Origin: Marinimicrobium koreense
GTDB taxonomy: Bacteria; Pseudomonadota; Gammaproteobacteria; Pseudomonadales; Cellvibrionaceae
Direction: 5' to 3'
Assembly (NCBI RefSeq): GCF_003762925.1
Contig: NZ_RJUK01000003.1
Location: 62,001 to 126,000 of the forward strand
DNA length: 64,000 nucleotides
The number at the start of each line of letters is the position of its first letter. The stretch's first letter is position 1. This document shows, piece after piece, positions 28,004 through 37,053 of this stretch. The translations under genes were made by a program, and so were the position numbers. The notes beneath the pieces are model-generated. The model saw only the letters and a program-made list of their open reading frames with translations. It ran no database searches and was not told where the DNA came from.

Positions 28004-29335
28004 ATGAGCATCACCCTAGGCGATAAAGAGTATTTCCCCGGCGTTGGCAAAATTGCCTACGAAGGCCCTGAGTCCGACAACCCCTTCGCGTTCCAGTATT
28101 ACGACGAGAACCGCGTAGTGGCCGGCAAGACCATGAAAGAGCACTTCCGCTTTGCCGTGTGCTACTGGCACACCTTCTGCGGCGCAGGCCACGACCCCTT
28201 CGGCCCCGGCCCCTTCCACTTCCCCTGGAGCGAAGGCAAGGACCACGAAACCCGCACCCGCATGAAGCTGGACGCGGCGTTCGAATTCTTCACCAAGCTG
28301 GGCGTGCCCTACTACTGCTTCCACGATGTGGACGTGATTGAAGAGGGTGATTCCCGCGCGGAAACCCAGAAGCGTCTGCAGAACTGGGTTGAGCTGGCGA
28401 AAGCCAAGCAGAAAGAATCCGGCGTAAAACTGCTGTGGGGTACCTCCAACCTGTTCAGCAACCCGCGTTTCATGAACGGTGCTTCCACCAACCCGGACTT
28501 TGACGTGGTCGCTTTCGCCGGCGCCCAGCTGAAAGACGCGATGGACGCGACCATTGCACTGGACGGTGAGAACTACGTGTTCTGGGGCGGCCGCGAAGGT
28601 TACATGAGCCTGCTCAACACCGACATGAAGCGCGAACAGGAGCACCTGGCCCGCTTCCTGACCATGGCCCGTGACTACGGCCGCAAGAACGGCTTCAAGG
28701 GTAACTTCCTGATCGAGCCCAAGCCGATGGAGCCCACCAAGCACCAGTACGATTTCGACAGCGAAACCGTCATCGGCTTCCTGCGTCATCACGGCCTGGA
28801 CAAAGACTTCAAACTGAACATCGAAACCAACCACGCCACCCTGGCCCAGCACACCATGGACCACGAAATGCAGGCAGCGGCCAACGCCGGCATGCTCGGT
28901 TCCATCGATGCCAACCGCGGTGACTACCAGAACAGCTGGGACACCGACCAGTTCCCGTACAACATCAACGAAACCGTTGAGATGATGCTGGTTCTGCTGC
29001 GCCACGGCGGTTTCCAGGGCGGCGGTGTAAACTTCGATGCCAAGCGTCGTCGTAACTCCACCGACCTGAACGACACCTTCTTCGGTCACATCGGTGGTAT
29101 GGACGTGTTCGCCCGCTCACTGTTGATCGCCGACGACCTGATCCAGAAGTCGCCGCTGGAGAAAATGCGCGCCGAGCGTTACGCCTCTTTCGACAACGGT
29201 AAAGGTGCCGATTTCGAACAGGGCAAGTTGTCTCTGGAGCAACTGGCCGAGATTGGTAACGCCCTGGGCGAGCCCAAGCAGACCAGCGGCCAGCAGGAGC
29301 TGTACGAAAACATCATCAACCGTTTCGTACGCTAA
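28004..29335 (+). CDS. xylA: xylose isomerase
   Basis: A 443-residue class II xylose isomerase converting D-xylose to D-xylulose. The catalytic region CFHDVDVI (His and Asp), [16 protein letters not shown], the metal-ligand motifs [16 protein letters not shown] and [17 protein letters not shown], and GSIDANRGD are all present; they bind two divalent ions. Length matches E. coli XylA (440). A GC-rich hairpin follows the gene, before the GH43 gene, and may set the ratio of the two products. Confidence 0.97.
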   Translation: MSITLGDKEYFPGVGKIAYEGPESDNPFAFQYYDENRVVAGKTMKEHFRFAVCYWHTFCGAGHDPFGPGPFHFPWSEGKDHETRTRMKLDAAFEFFTKLGVPYYCFHDVDVIEEGDSRAETQKRLQNWVELAKAKQKESGVKLLWGTSNLFSNPRFMNGASTNPDFDVVAFAGAQLKDAMDATIALDGENYVFWGGREGYMSLLNTDMKREQEHLARFLTMARDYGRKNGFKGNFLIEPKPMEPTKHQYDFDSETVIGFLRHHGLDKDFKLNIETNHATLAQHTMDHEMQAAANAGMLGSIDANRGDYQNSWDTDQFPYNINETVEMMLVLLRHGGFQGGGVNFDAKRRRNSTDLNDTFFGHIGGMDVFARSLLIADDLIQKSPLEKMRAERYASFDNGKGADFEQGKLSLEQLAEIGNALGEPKQTSGQQELYENIINRFVR

Positions 29336-29382
29336 GCAGAACCCCTATCGCTGCCCCACCATAGGCTTGCGATAGGCAGCCA

Positions 29383-29419
29383 GAGCGAGGGGGCGGCATT
29401 GAATGTCGCCCCCTCGCTC
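29383..29419 (+). terminator. GC-rich hairpin after xylA, possible attenuator or terminator
   Basis: GAGCGAGGGGGCG (29383-29395) pairs perfectly with CGCCCCCTCGCTC (29407-29419); the loop is short and AT-rich. Only three T residues follow after CGG, so it is a weak intrinsic terminator at best and may stabilise the xylBA message or let part of transcription through to the GH43 gene. Confidence 0.6.
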
Positions 29420-29548
29420 CGGTTTCAGACCTTCAACTCAACTTGATGGAGAATCGACACCCAAAAAAGACACGCACGAAAAGTAACACCACTATATACA
29501 ACGATAAAACCAGACACTGGTTAACCAAAAACATGAGAGAGAAAAACA

Positions 29549-31192
29549 ATGAAAACATGGCTATCCCTTGCCGGGGCAGCGCTGCTATTGGGCGCCTGCA
29601 CATCGGCCAACAACCCCGATCAATCCCAAACCGACGCCGAAGACTGTAGTCCTTACCTTGGCAACCCTTACGTCAAACACTGTCAACAGTGGGAGACCAC
29701 CTACGAGGGTCAACGCCAGGCGGATCTCGGTGACGGTACTTATCTCAACCCCATCATGTCCGGCGATCGCCCCGACCCGAGTATTCTCAAAGACGGCGAC
29801 GACTACTACATGACGTTTTCCTCGTTTGAGGCCTACCCGGCCCTGACGATCTGGCACTCCAAAGACCTGGTGAACTGGGAGCCGGTTGGCCCGGCCCTGA
29901 CCGAGTATGTCGGCAGCATCTGGGCGCCGGAGCTGACCAAGCACGACGGACGCTACTACCTGTACATTCCGGCAAAGTTTCCGGGCAACAACAATATCTA
30001 TGTGGTCTATGCGGACAATATCGAAGGCCCCTGGTCCGATCCGATCGCGCTGGATAACGACCTGATTGACCCGGGTCACGCCGTGGGTGAAGACGGCAAG
30101 CGCTACCTGTTCCTGTCCGCCGGTTATCGTGTGCCACTATCTGACGATGGCCTGCGCATTACCGGCGACATGGAACACGTCTATGACGCCTGGGATTATC
30201 CCGAGCACTGGGACGTGGAATGCGACTGTCAGGAAGGGCCCAAGATCATGCAGCACGGCGGCTATTACCATATGATCACCGCCGTAGGCGGCACCGCCGG
30301 TCCGCCTACGGGTCACATGGTGATTCACGCCCGCTCCAAATCCATCCACGGCCCCTGGGAAGACTCGCCCCACAATCCGATTGTGCGCACCGAGAGCGCC
30401 GCGGAAAAGTGGTGGTCCCGCGGTCACGCCACCCTGGTGGAAGGCCCGACCGACGGCGACTGGTACATGATGTACCACGGTTATGAAAACGGTTATTACA
30501 CCCTGGGCCGTCAGACCCTGATGGAGCCGGTGAAGTGGACCGACGATGGCTGGCTGGTCACCAAAGGCTACGATATGAGCCAGCCCATTCCCAAGCCCGA
30601 AGGTGGCACCGCGCTCACGCACGGCATCCCACTTTCCGATGATTTCAGCACCAACAAGTTCGGCATCCAGTACAGTTTTTTCCGAGGGGATATTACCGAA
30701 AACGAACGGGTGCACTACGATCACGACGCTGGCGTTCTGGAGCTGGAGGCCAAGGGCGACTCACCCAGCAACAGCTCGCCTCTGACCTTCATCGCCGGCG
30801 ATCACTCCTATCAGTTTGAAGTCGATATCGACTTTGACGAGGGCGCTCAGGCCGGCGCCATGGTGTTCTACAACGATAAGCTCTACGCCGGCGTTGGGGT
30901 CAACAAGGCGCATTTCGTCCTGCACCGCTACGGCATGGACCAGCGCACCGCCCCCAAGCCCGACGGCATGGACACCCAACTGCGGATGCGGATCACCAAT
31001 GACCGGCACATTCTCACCATCCACACCAGTACCGATGGTGGGGAAACCTGGATCAAGTATCCGACCCAGATGGAAGTCTCCGGCTACCACCACAATGTGG
31101 CTTATGGCTTTATGAGTCTGCGCCCGGCCCTTTACGCGGCCGGTGAAGGTAAAGTGCGCTTCAGTAACATGGTGTATCGCGCTCTGCCCTGA
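29549..31192 (+). CDS. GH43 family glycoside hydrolase lipoprotein (probable beta-xylosidase / arabinofuranosidase)
   Basis: A 547-residue lipoprotein (lipobox LLGAC, cysteine 17). The five-bladed GH43 catalytic domain carries the expected acids: Asp76 in DRPDPS (base), Asp174 in IDPGH (pKa modulator) and Glu229 in EGPK (acid). A C-terminal beta-sandwich region (from about residue 365, SDDFSTNKFGIQYSFFRG) resembles the accessory domain of GH43 xylosidases. Membrane anchoring suggests it trims xylo- or arabinoxylo-oligosaccharides in the periplasm or at the surface, feeding the symporter that follows. Position in the xylose locus favours xylan side chains or xylobiose as substrate, though arabinan is possible. 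Confidence 0.92.
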   Translation: MKTWLSLAGAALLLGACTSANNPDQSQTDAEDCSPYLGNPYVKHCQQWETTYEGQRQADLGDGTYLNPIMSGDRPDPSILKDGDDYYMTFSSFEAYPALTIWHSKDLVNWEPVGPALTEYVGSIWAPELTKHDGRYYLYIPAKFPGNNNIYVVYADNIEGPWSDPIALDNDLIDPGHAVGEDGKRYLFLSAGYRVPLSDDGLRITGDMEHVYDAWDYPEHWDVECDCQEGPKIMQHGGYYHMITAVGGTAGPPTGHMVIHARSKSIHGPWEDSPHNPIVRTESAAEKWWSRGHATLVEGPTDGDWYMMYHGYENGYYTLGRQTLMEPVKWTDDGWLVTKGYDMSQPIPKPEGGTALTHGIPLSDDFSTNKFGIQYSFFRGDITENERVHYDHDAGVLELEAKGDSPSNSSPLTFIAGDHSYQFEVDIDFDEGAQAGAMVFYNDKLYAGVGVNKAHFVLHRYGMDQRTAPKPDGMDTQLRMRITNDRHILTIHTSTDGGETWIKYPTQMEVSGYHHNVAYGFMSLRPALYAAGEGKVRFSNMVYRALP

Positions 31193-31372
31193 TAAGCTAC
31201 ACACGCACCCGGCCTTAAAGACAGACAATAATGGCCGGGTTGCACAGGGACTGGCCGCCGGGCGCCACGCCTACGGTCAGTTTCAGGTCAACATGGGGCA
31301 ACAACCAGTTCAACGATAACAACCACGGTCTGGCAATTTTTGGAACCCAAAAAAACCATAGGTATTCACTCC

Positions 31373-32794
31373 ATGACTACAAATGCAACTCTCCCTGAAC
31401 AGGGAAGTACGCTGTTTATTGTGTTGATCAGCTGCGTCGCCACTATCGGCGGCTTTCTGTTCGGTTTTGACAGCGGCGTCATCAACGGCACGGTCGAAGG
31501 CCTGCAAACCGCGTTCAACTCCGACAGTGCCGGTACCGGGTTGAGCGTGTCGTCCATGTTGCTCGGCTGCGCCGTCGGCGCCTTCTTTGCCGGTAACCTT
31601 GCGGACAAATACGGACGTCGCTCCCTGCTGATCGTCGCCTCGGTCTTTTTCATCGTGTCCGCGTGGGGCTCCGGCGTTGCTGGTGGCACTGTTGAATTTG
31701 TCATCTATCGCATTCTGGGCGGTCTCGCCGTAGGTGCCGCCAGCGTCATGGCACCGGCCTATATCAGTGAGGTGGCTCCAGCGCGCTACCGCGGTATGCT
31801 CACCTCAGTGCAGCAGATCGCCATCATCACCGGCCTGACCATGGCGTTCTTCAGCAACTACCTGTTGGCCAAATTCGCCGGCGGCTCCACCCGGGAGTTC
31901 TGGCTGGGCTTTGAAACCTGGCGCTGGATGTTCTGGATGGAATTGATCCCGGCATCTATATTTTTCTTTGCTCTTCTGGCTATTCCGGAAAGTCCCCGCT
32001 ATCTGGTGGCGTCTGGAAAGATGGAGAAAGCCGGTGGCGTACTGGCCCGGTTGTATGGGCGCAGCACGGCCGAGACCAAAGTCGAAGAAATCAATACCTC
32101 CCTGGCCAAAGACCATCACCGCCCGCGGCTGTCCGACCTGATCAACAAACAGACCGGCAAGCTGCGCACCATCGTCTGGATCGGCATCGGCCTGGCGGTA
32201 CTGCAGCAGTTCGTGGGCATCAATGTGGTGTTCTACTACGGTGCAGTACTCTGGCAGGCAGCGGGCTTCTCCGAAAACGACGCCCTGGCCATCAACGTCA
32301 TCTCCGGCAGCATCAGCATCGCGGCCTGTCTGTTCACCTTTTTCTTTGTCGACAAAATTGGACGCAAGCCGCTGTTGTGGTTCGGCTCGGCCGGTATGGC
32401 CATCACTCTGGGCCTGGTCGCCTACGCCTTTGCCGGTGCACCGGTGAACGTGGAAACCGGCAACCTGAACTTGTCCGACAATGCCGGCCTGCTGGCCCTG
32501 ATTGCGGCGAATGCTTATGTGTTCCTGTTCAACCTGTCCTGGGGCCCGGTGATGTGGATCATGCTCGGGGAGATGTTCCCGAACCAGATTCGCGGCTCTG
32601 GTCTGGCCGTTGCCGGTCTGGCCCAGTGGTTGGCCAATTTCCTGGTCACCTGGACCTTTCCGATTCTTCTTGCGGGCATTGGTTTATCCGCCGCTTACGG
32701 TATCTACACCTTCTTCGCCGCGCTCTCTGTGGTGTTCGTGTTGATGATGGTGCATGAGACCAAAGGGAAGGAATTGGAGGAGATGGAGGGGTAA
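31373..32794 (+). CDS. sugar porter family MFS transporter, probable D-xylose:H+ symporter
   Basis: A 473-residue protein with twelve predicted membrane spans. Sugar-porter signatures are present: GGFLFGFDSGVING in span 1, GNLADKYGRRSLL, PESPRYLVASGK before the central loop, QQFVGINVVFYYGAVLW in span 7, DKIGRKPLLWFG and a C-terminal ETKGKELEEME. I chose the ATG at 31373; an upstream TTG at 31340 would extend it. It resembles XylE-type symporters. Position after the GH43 gene points to uptake of xylose released outside the cytoplasm. Confidence 0.92.
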   Translation: MTTNATLPEQGSTLFIVLISCVATIGGFLFGFDSGVINGTVEGLQTAFNSDSAGTGLSVSSMLLGCAVGAFFAGNLADKYGRRSLLIVASVFFIVSAWGSGVAGGTVEFVIYRILGGLAVGAASVMAPAYISEVAPARYRGMLTSVQQIAIITGLTMAFFSNYLLAKFAGGSTREFWLGFETWRWMFWMELIPASIFFFALLAIPESPRYLVASGKMEKAGGVLARLYGRSTAETKVEEINTSLAKDHHRPRLSDLINKQTGKLRTIVWIGIGLAVLQQFVGINVVFYYGAVLWQAAGFSENDALAINVISGSISIAACLFTFFFVDKIGRKPLLWFGSAGMAITLGLVAYAFAGAPVNVETGNLNLSDNAGLLALIAANAYVFLFNLSWGPVMWIMLGEMFPNQIRGSGLAVAGLAQWLANFLVTWTFPILLAGIGLSAAYGIYTFFAALSVVFVLMMVHETKGKELEEMEG

Positions 32795-32800
32795 TTACCT

Positions 32801-32898
32801 TGGGTTACGGCGGATGCGCTTCGCTTATCCGCCCTACGCATAGCACGGCAGGTCGTGTAGGGCGGATAAGGCCAAAGGCCGCATCCGCCGTAACCCAA
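32801..32898. repeat. dispersed palindromic repeat pair (REP/BIME-like), copy 3
   Basis: Between the convergent transporter and NUDIX genes. GGGTTACGGCGGATGCG on the left and its inverted counterpart CGCATCCGCCGTAACCC on the right enclose two inner TTATCCGCCCTACG / CGTAGGGCGGATAAG arms. The whole is a near-perfect inverted repeat with an AGCACGGCAGGTC spacer. Confidence 0.9.
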
Positions 32899-32951
32899 AG
32901 TGCAGTTCGAAACGTGCTACTTCCCGGAACGTTACGTTGGCACCGCGGAGG

Positions 32952-33047
32952 CTGGGTAACCCCTTGTGAGACCGTCGCCTGCCTGGACGGCAGGCGATCG
33001 AGCCTACAGGGATGTATTTACGGCGTGTCTCACAAGGGGTTACCCAG
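32952..33047. repeat. structured three-way-junction hairpin element, copy A
   Basis: Outer arms 32952-32972 and 33027-33047 are perfect complements (21 bp). On the minus strand the enclosed segment (33026 down to 32998) begins ACGCCGTAAA, then TACA-TCCC-TGTA, a 4-bp hairpin with a TCCC loop, then GGCTCGA. A second inner hairpin (TCGCCTGCC / GGCAGGCGA) completes the junction. Copy B at 44839-44950 has the same segment but unrelated outer arms. No T-tract, so not a classical terminator. Confidence 0.88.
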
Positions 33048-33073
33048 GCGGAGCGCTCCACGACGAAGCTCCT

Positions 33074-33616
33074 TTAGTACCACCGAGCCAAACGCAATAA
33101 CGCAGCGACCGAAATCGCATCGGTGATTTCGCCGCGATCTACCATGGCGATGGCGTCGGTCAGCGGTAACTTTTTCACTTCAATATCTTCGCTATCATCC
33201 AGACTCTGCTCGACGGTTTGCAGATCCCGGGCCACGTAAATGATCGCGGTTTCGTCGGTGACCGAATTGGACAACTGCAGCTCCTGCAACATCTCCCAGT
33301 GTTGGGCCGAGAGCCCCACCTCTTCCTGCAACTCACGCTTGGCGGCACTCAATGGGTCTTCATCGCGGGGACAACCGCCTTCCGGGATTTCCCAGGTATA
33401 TTCACCCATGGTGTAACGGGTCTGACGCACCAGCCAGGTGTTGCCTTCTTCATCAATCGGGACCACTCCGACCGCGGTATTTTTGAAATGCACCACGCCA
33501 TAAATGCCATCCGTACCAGCCGGAGTGATCACCTCCTCGTGGGACACTTTAATCCAGGGGTTTTCATACACGCAGCGCGTCGACTTGCGCTGCCAGCCGC
33601 CGATCCTATCAGTCAC
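33074..33616 (-). CDS. NUDIX hydrolase
   Basis: 180 residues from a GTG preceded by AAAGGTGA; an in-frame ATG at 33646 is possible but has no ribosome site. The Nudix box GGCPRDEDPLSAAKRELQEEVGL fits the Gx5Ex7REUxEExGU pattern exactly, giving the Mg-binding glutamates. The N-terminal part (VYENPWIKVSHEEVITPAG) and the overall length are like ADP-ribose or NDP-sugar pyrophosphatases. It follows the DUF3301 gene on the same strand with a short gap and is likely cotranscribed. Substrate unknown. Confidence 0.9.
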   Translation of the reverse strand: MTDRIGGWQRKSTRCVYENPWIKVSHEEVITPAGTDGIYGVVHFKNTAVGVVPIDEEGNTWLVRQTRYTMGEYTWEIPEGGCPRDEDPLSAAKRELQEEVGLSAQHWEMLQELQLSNSVTDETAIIYVARDLQTVEQSLDDSEDIEVKKLPLTDAIAMVDRGEITDAISVAALLRLARWY

Positions 33617-33653
33617 ACAATCACCTTTATCATTTGGGGGAGACATTCAGGGG

Positions 33654-33971
33654 TCAATGCAAACGGTGGGGGTCAAGCTCAACGCGCTGGATGTGTCGAC
33701 CGAGCATCAACACCCGGCCAAAGTAGCGATCACCACCGGTGACGGTGAACTCGAAATAGAACGCACGCCATAAACCGGGGCGACCCCGGGCGTCTTTTTT
33801 GATCCAGAGCTTACGCAGATAAACACTCTGGTCCAGCATCTGCACCTGCATCTGTTCACAGTGACGACGGGCCGCGATGAACGCCCGGTCTTTCGCCTGG
33901 AAGGCGCGCCAGCTGTAATAAATGAACAGGCCCAGAACGGTCAGCCAGATCAACGCTTTCAAATCGAGCAT
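33654..33971 (-). CDS. DUF3301 family membrane protein
   Basis: 105 residues from the ATG MLDLKALIWLTVLG; the longer open frame to 34121 has no support. One N-terminal membrane span (ALIWLTVLGLFIYYSWRAF) is followed by a basic helical stretch and FYFEFTVTGGDRYFGRVLMLGRHIQRVELDPHRL, characteristic of DUF3301, a gammaproteobacterial family of unknown role with its C-terminal part in the cytoplasm. It lies directly upstream of the NUDIX gene. Confidence 0.82.
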   Translation of the reverse strand: MLDLKALIWLTVLGLFIYYSWRAFQAKDRAFIAARRHCEQMQVQMLDQSVYLRKLWIKKDARGRPGLWRAFYFEFTVTGGDRYFGRVLMLGRHIQRVELDPHRLH

Positions 33972-34170
33972 GAATTCATGATTCCCGGACAAACCCGAAG
34001 GATACCGTCTGGTGACTCGCGGAACCACCCCGAGAGAAAAATTTTCAGCATAAGAAACGTTTGGCTTAACGCGAGCGAAAAGCAGAGGGGGCAAGCCAGA
34101 GCGAAGAGCACTCTGACCCAATGCGGGCCGCCGGAACCGGCGGCCGCGCAGGTGATTGCGTTCGGTCAGA

Positions 34171-34383
34171 TTACAGCGGTGTGACGTTTTCCGCCTGTGG
34201 TCCCTTCTGGCCCTGGGTCACTTCGAAAGTGACGCTCTGGCCTTCTTTCAACGTGCGACGACCTGAACCATTAATGGCACGAAAGTGAACAAACACGTCT
34301 GCACCACCTTCACGCTCGATGAAACCATAACCTTTGTCGTCGTTGAACCACTTAACAACACCTGATACCAGTTGATCTGACAT
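34171..34383 (-). CDS. CspA family cold-shock protein
   Basis: A 70-residue single-domain protein with both nucleic-acid-binding motifs: [12 protein letters not shown] (RNP1) and DVFVHF (RNP2). It should bind single-stranded RNA and act as an RNA chaperone. The ATG at MSDQLVSG is chosen because GAGGAAAG is just upstream. It is more acidic in the loop after RNP1 (EREGGAD) than CspA. The upstream gap is long (331 bases), as is common for genes of this family with structured leaders. Confidence 0.96.
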   Translation of the reverse strand: MSDQLVSGVVKWFNDDKGYGFIEREGGADVFVHFRAINGSGRRTLKEGQSVTFEVTQGQKGPQAENVTPL

Positions 34384-34714
34384 ACTTTCCTCGTCTAGCA
34401 AACAAATGCAGATCCGAAAACATCGACGAACCTGCCTGACATAAACCGACCTTGGTCAACGCCTGGGCGAGCAACGCAAAAGCCGGGGTGAAACAACCCC
34501 AGGGGTTGTGCTAAGGGAAGGGTCGAACAAAGTTACTGGAGGGTGCCTCGCGGGAGCCTAGCCTTTGGCCGTTCACAATCTCTAGCAAAAAAATTAAAGC
34601 ACTTCGCTCCAGGCAGTTCAAGCATAATTTGATGAAACTTTGAGCGGGTTCCGAAGCGACAGTGCACGGCACCCATGGGGTGCCGAAAAAGGTGTGTGGC
34701 ACCACATGGGTGCG
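34384..34714 (-). other. upstream/leader region of the cold-shock gene
   Basis: 331 bases between two same-strand genes. It contains a palindrome ACAACCCC-A-GGGGTTGT (34493-34509) and, next to the upstream gene's stop, GGCACCC-ATG-GGGTGCC (34668-34684) with a related GGCACCACATGGGTGC beside it. These could end the upstream transcript and structure the csp leader. No gene is seen. Confidence 0.45.
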
Positions 34715-35044
34715 CTACCGACGGGCGAGTACTTCGTGCAGGTAGATGGAGAGCACCACCAGAGGCATGCTGAATATCATCACCACGCGCTTCAGTACTT
34801 CAAACTCCAGTCCTTCCTTGGCCAACTGGTAACAGGCCAGCGCCCAGACGGCACTGGCGAAGTAGGCCCAGCGCCAGCGCCGGAAAACACCCAGCGCCAC
34901 CACCCAGCCCACCGGGGCCAGTAACATACCATAGCCCTCTGAGTAGCCCAGAAACACCGCACCGGCAACCAGCAGGCACAGGATCAACAGAGCATTGAGC
35001 GACAGGTCCAGTCGGCGCTTACGCTCGGGGGTGAGTAGCGGCAT
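34715..35044 (-). CDS. small multi-span membrane protein of unknown function
   Basis: 109 residues from the ATG MPLLTPERKRRLD; a longer frame on the same strand is the wrong-frame shadow of the acetyltransferase gene. The sequence shows four hydrophobic stretches (LNALLILCLLVAGAVFL, LLAPVGWVVALGVF, YFASAVWALACYQL and VVMIFSMPLVVLSIYL), so it is a small inner-membrane protein with a basic N-terminus inside. It begins 8 bases after the stop of the AAC(3)-like gene and is probably in its operon. Confidence 0.72.
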   Translation of the reverse strand: MPLLTPERKRRLDLSLNALLILCLLVAGAVFLGYSEGYGMLLAPVGWVVALGVFRRWRWAYFASAVWALACYQLAKEGLEFEVLKRVVMIFSMPLVVLSIYLHEVLARR

Positions 35045-35052
35045 AGTCGGCG

Positions 35053-35805
35053 TTATTCCTTGTCCACGAAGTACAGAGGATCTTTTTTGATGGCGGCCAG
35101 TGCCGCATCCCAGGCCGCCTGAGCATCCACCAACATGCAATCGGCCGCGAGCAGTTGGCCACGCTTGATGGCGCCTTCGGGCAGCAACGACTCCAGGCGA
35201 TCGTAGCGTTGCACATAGCCTTTGAAGCTGTGACAGCGAACGGCATTGGTGATCTGCCGGCCTCGGGCGTCGGTGAGAATGAAGTCCACAGGCTCCTCTT
35301 CCAACAGGTACGGCGGCATCACCTGTTCTTCCACCGCGTGCATCATGGTGTTGACGGTGAAATCGCACCCGAGAAAGAGTATCCGGCCGCCGAGCTTCGG
35401 CAAGATGGCGAAAGGCGAATGCTCACCGCAGGGAGTGTGGTCCTTTTCGTGGCCCACGAGCAGGTCCGAGGTATTGGGACCGATCGCCGCCGCCGAGTGC
35501 GTCGGGTGAAGGCTGCGCACCACACCCTGCTGGCGCCGGAACGCCTCACTCAGGCTGCCGACACAGGAGGGGGTTTCCTCGGTATCGAACAGCGGATTTT
35601 CGGCGTTGACCGTTTCATAACTGAGCGTGGGCATTGCCAAGGTGCCCTCAGGCCCCAGGGCCCGGCGCAACCCGGCCGATACGATATCGGCGGGCATGGC
35701 CTCCCCCAGTGAACGCAGCGATGCGTGCACCATCAGGGTATCCCCGGGCTTCACACCCAGGTCTTTGAGAAGGTTGGACAGTTCCAGATGGGGGTTGATA
35801 TTCAT
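35053..35805 (-). CDS. AAC(3)-family aminoglycoside N-acetyltransferase-like protein
   Basis: A 250-residue member of the AAC(3)/antibiotic acetyltransferase fold: LLKDLGVKPGDTLMVHASLRSLG at the N-terminus, GTLAMPTLSY, and the conserved HPTHSAAAIG and HTPCGEHSPFAIL blocks that bind acetyl-CoA and the acceptor. Chromosomal copies of this family often do not confer resistance and may act on other amino sugars or acyl groups. Here it lies 6 bases after the ubiI gene in the same direction, in a housekeeping operon, which argues against acquired resistance. Confidence 0.85.
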   Translation of the reverse strand: MNINPHLELSNLLKDLGVKPGDTLMVHASLRSLGEAMPADIVSAGLRRALGPEGTLAMPTLSYETVNAENPLFDTEETPSCVGSLSEAFRRQQGVVRSLHPTHSAAAIGPNTSDLLVGHEKDHTPCGEHSPFAILPKLGGRILFLGCDFTVNTMMHAVEEQVMPPYLLEEEPVDFILTDARGRQITNAVRCHSFKGYVQRYDRLESLLPEGAIKRGQLLAADCMLVDAQAAWDAALAAIKKDPLYFVDKE

Positions 35806-35811
35806 AGCAGC

Positions 35812-37053
35812 TCATACTCCCATGGCTTTTTGAGCAAGCGTGTTTTTGATCAGTGGCAGATTGTCCACCCGCCGGAGCCCACTATTGCGCAGGGCGATCC
35901 AGGCGGGAGAGCGACTGCCGAAGAGTCGTTTGAAACCTTCCATGGTCGCCATCATGCCCAGGTTGTCCCCCAGGCGTTGGCGTTGATAACGGCGCAGTAT
36001 CGAGGGCTCCGACAGCGGCAGGCCGCGAGTCAACGCCCGTTCAATTTCCTGATACAGGGCCTGCACATCCTTCAGCCCCAGATTCACCCCCTGACCGGCC
36101 AGGGGGTGAATACTGTGCGCCGCATCGCCGACCAGGGCGATGCCCGGGCGGATGTAATCCCGGGCGTGGCGCTGGTAGAGCGGAATACCGTGGCGGCGAT
36201 CCGTACCGGTGACCGCCCCCAGAGTGTACTCGAAGTCCCGTCCGAGGCGGTCGCAGAATGCCGCGTCGTCCAGGGCCAGCAACTCGTCGGCCAGAGCCGA
36301 GTCGGCGGACCAGACGATGGAGCTGTAGTGCTCATCCCAGGGGTGTTCACCGGCATCCGCCTCACCCCAGTGGCAGCGCAGGGGCAGGAACGCCAGGGGC
36401 CCGGTGCGCATAAAGCGCTGGCGGGCCGTCTGGCCGTGGGGCCGCTCGGTCCGCACGGTGGTGACAATGGCCCTCTGTTCATAGGGCCACTCCCGGATAT
36501 TGAAACCCGCCAGCTCCCGCACCCGGGAGTGAGCTCCATCGGCGGCAATCACCAAAGGCGCAACCAGCGTGTGCCCGGTATCGAGGCCGACCGATGCAGC
36601 CCCGTCATCGCGCTGCTTAAGGGTCGCCACCGCCGACGGCCGGAACCACTCGACCGTGGACTGGTAGGTCAAGGCCTGACGCAGGTGGCGCACCAGAACG
36701 CTATTTTCCACAATGTGGCCCAGATGGTCGCAGTTGAGCTCATCCGCGTGAAAACCGATGCGCCCGCTGGCCTCACCATCCCACACCAACATATCCCGGT
36801 AGGGGCAGGCCCGTTCGGCCTCTATGTGCCGCCATAGGCCCAACTGCTCATAGATTCGGCGGGACGCCGGCGTCAGCGCCACCACCCGGGGATCGAACTG
36901 CTCCCCCCGATACACGGCCGGCTCGGCGTCGCTGGCTTCCACCAGCGCCAGGCGCAGGCCACGGGCCGCCAGCAGGGGCGCCAGTTTCAGTGCCAGGGTG
37001 GCCCCGACCTGCCCCGCACCGACGACAATGACATCGTACGTGGTTTCACTCAT
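35812..37053 (-). CDS. ubiI: ubiquinone hydroxylase UbiI/VisC family FAD monooxygenase
   Basis: A 413-residue aromatic-ring monooxygenase. FAD motifs: VVGAGQVGATLALKL at residues 10-24, IAADGAHSRVRELAG in the middle, and GDAAHSIHPLAGQGVNLGLKDVQAL near residue 300. It belongs to the UbiH/UbiI/UbiF family of ubiquinone ring hydroxylases; the place after ubiH in a pepP-ubiH-ubiI order identifies it as the UbiI (VisC) type that hydroxylates C5. Its start overlaps the stop of ubiH by 4 bases. Confidence 0.9.
   Translation of the reverse strand: MSETTYDVIVVGAGQVGATLALKLAPLLAARGLRLALVEASDAEPAVYRGEQFDPRVVALTPASRRIYEQLGLWRHIEAERACPYRDMLVWDGEASGRIGFHADELNCDHLGHIVENSVLVRHLRQALTYQSTVEWFRPSAVATLKQRDDGAASVGLDTGHTLVAPLVIAADGAHSRVRELAGFNIREWPYEQRAIVTTVRTERPHGQTARQRFMRTGPLAFLPLRCHWGEADAGEHPWDEHYSSIVWSADSALADELLALDDAAFCDRLGRDFEYTLGAVTGTDRRHGIPLYQRHARDYIRPGIALVGDAAHSIHPLAGQGVNLGLKDVQALYQEIERALTRGLPLSEPSILRRYQRQRLGDNLGMMATMEGFKRLFGSRSPAWIALRNSGLRRVDNLPLIKNTLAQKAMGV

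Noticed and set aside
33972-34121. N-terminal extension of the DUF3301 protein
   Set aside because: The extension lacks a hydrophobic or conserved pattern and the ATG at 33971 begins directly with the membrane span expected for the family.
35053-35805. Acquired aminoglycoside resistance gene
   Set aside because: No mobile element flanks it, and it sits within a tight housekeeping operon with typical composition.
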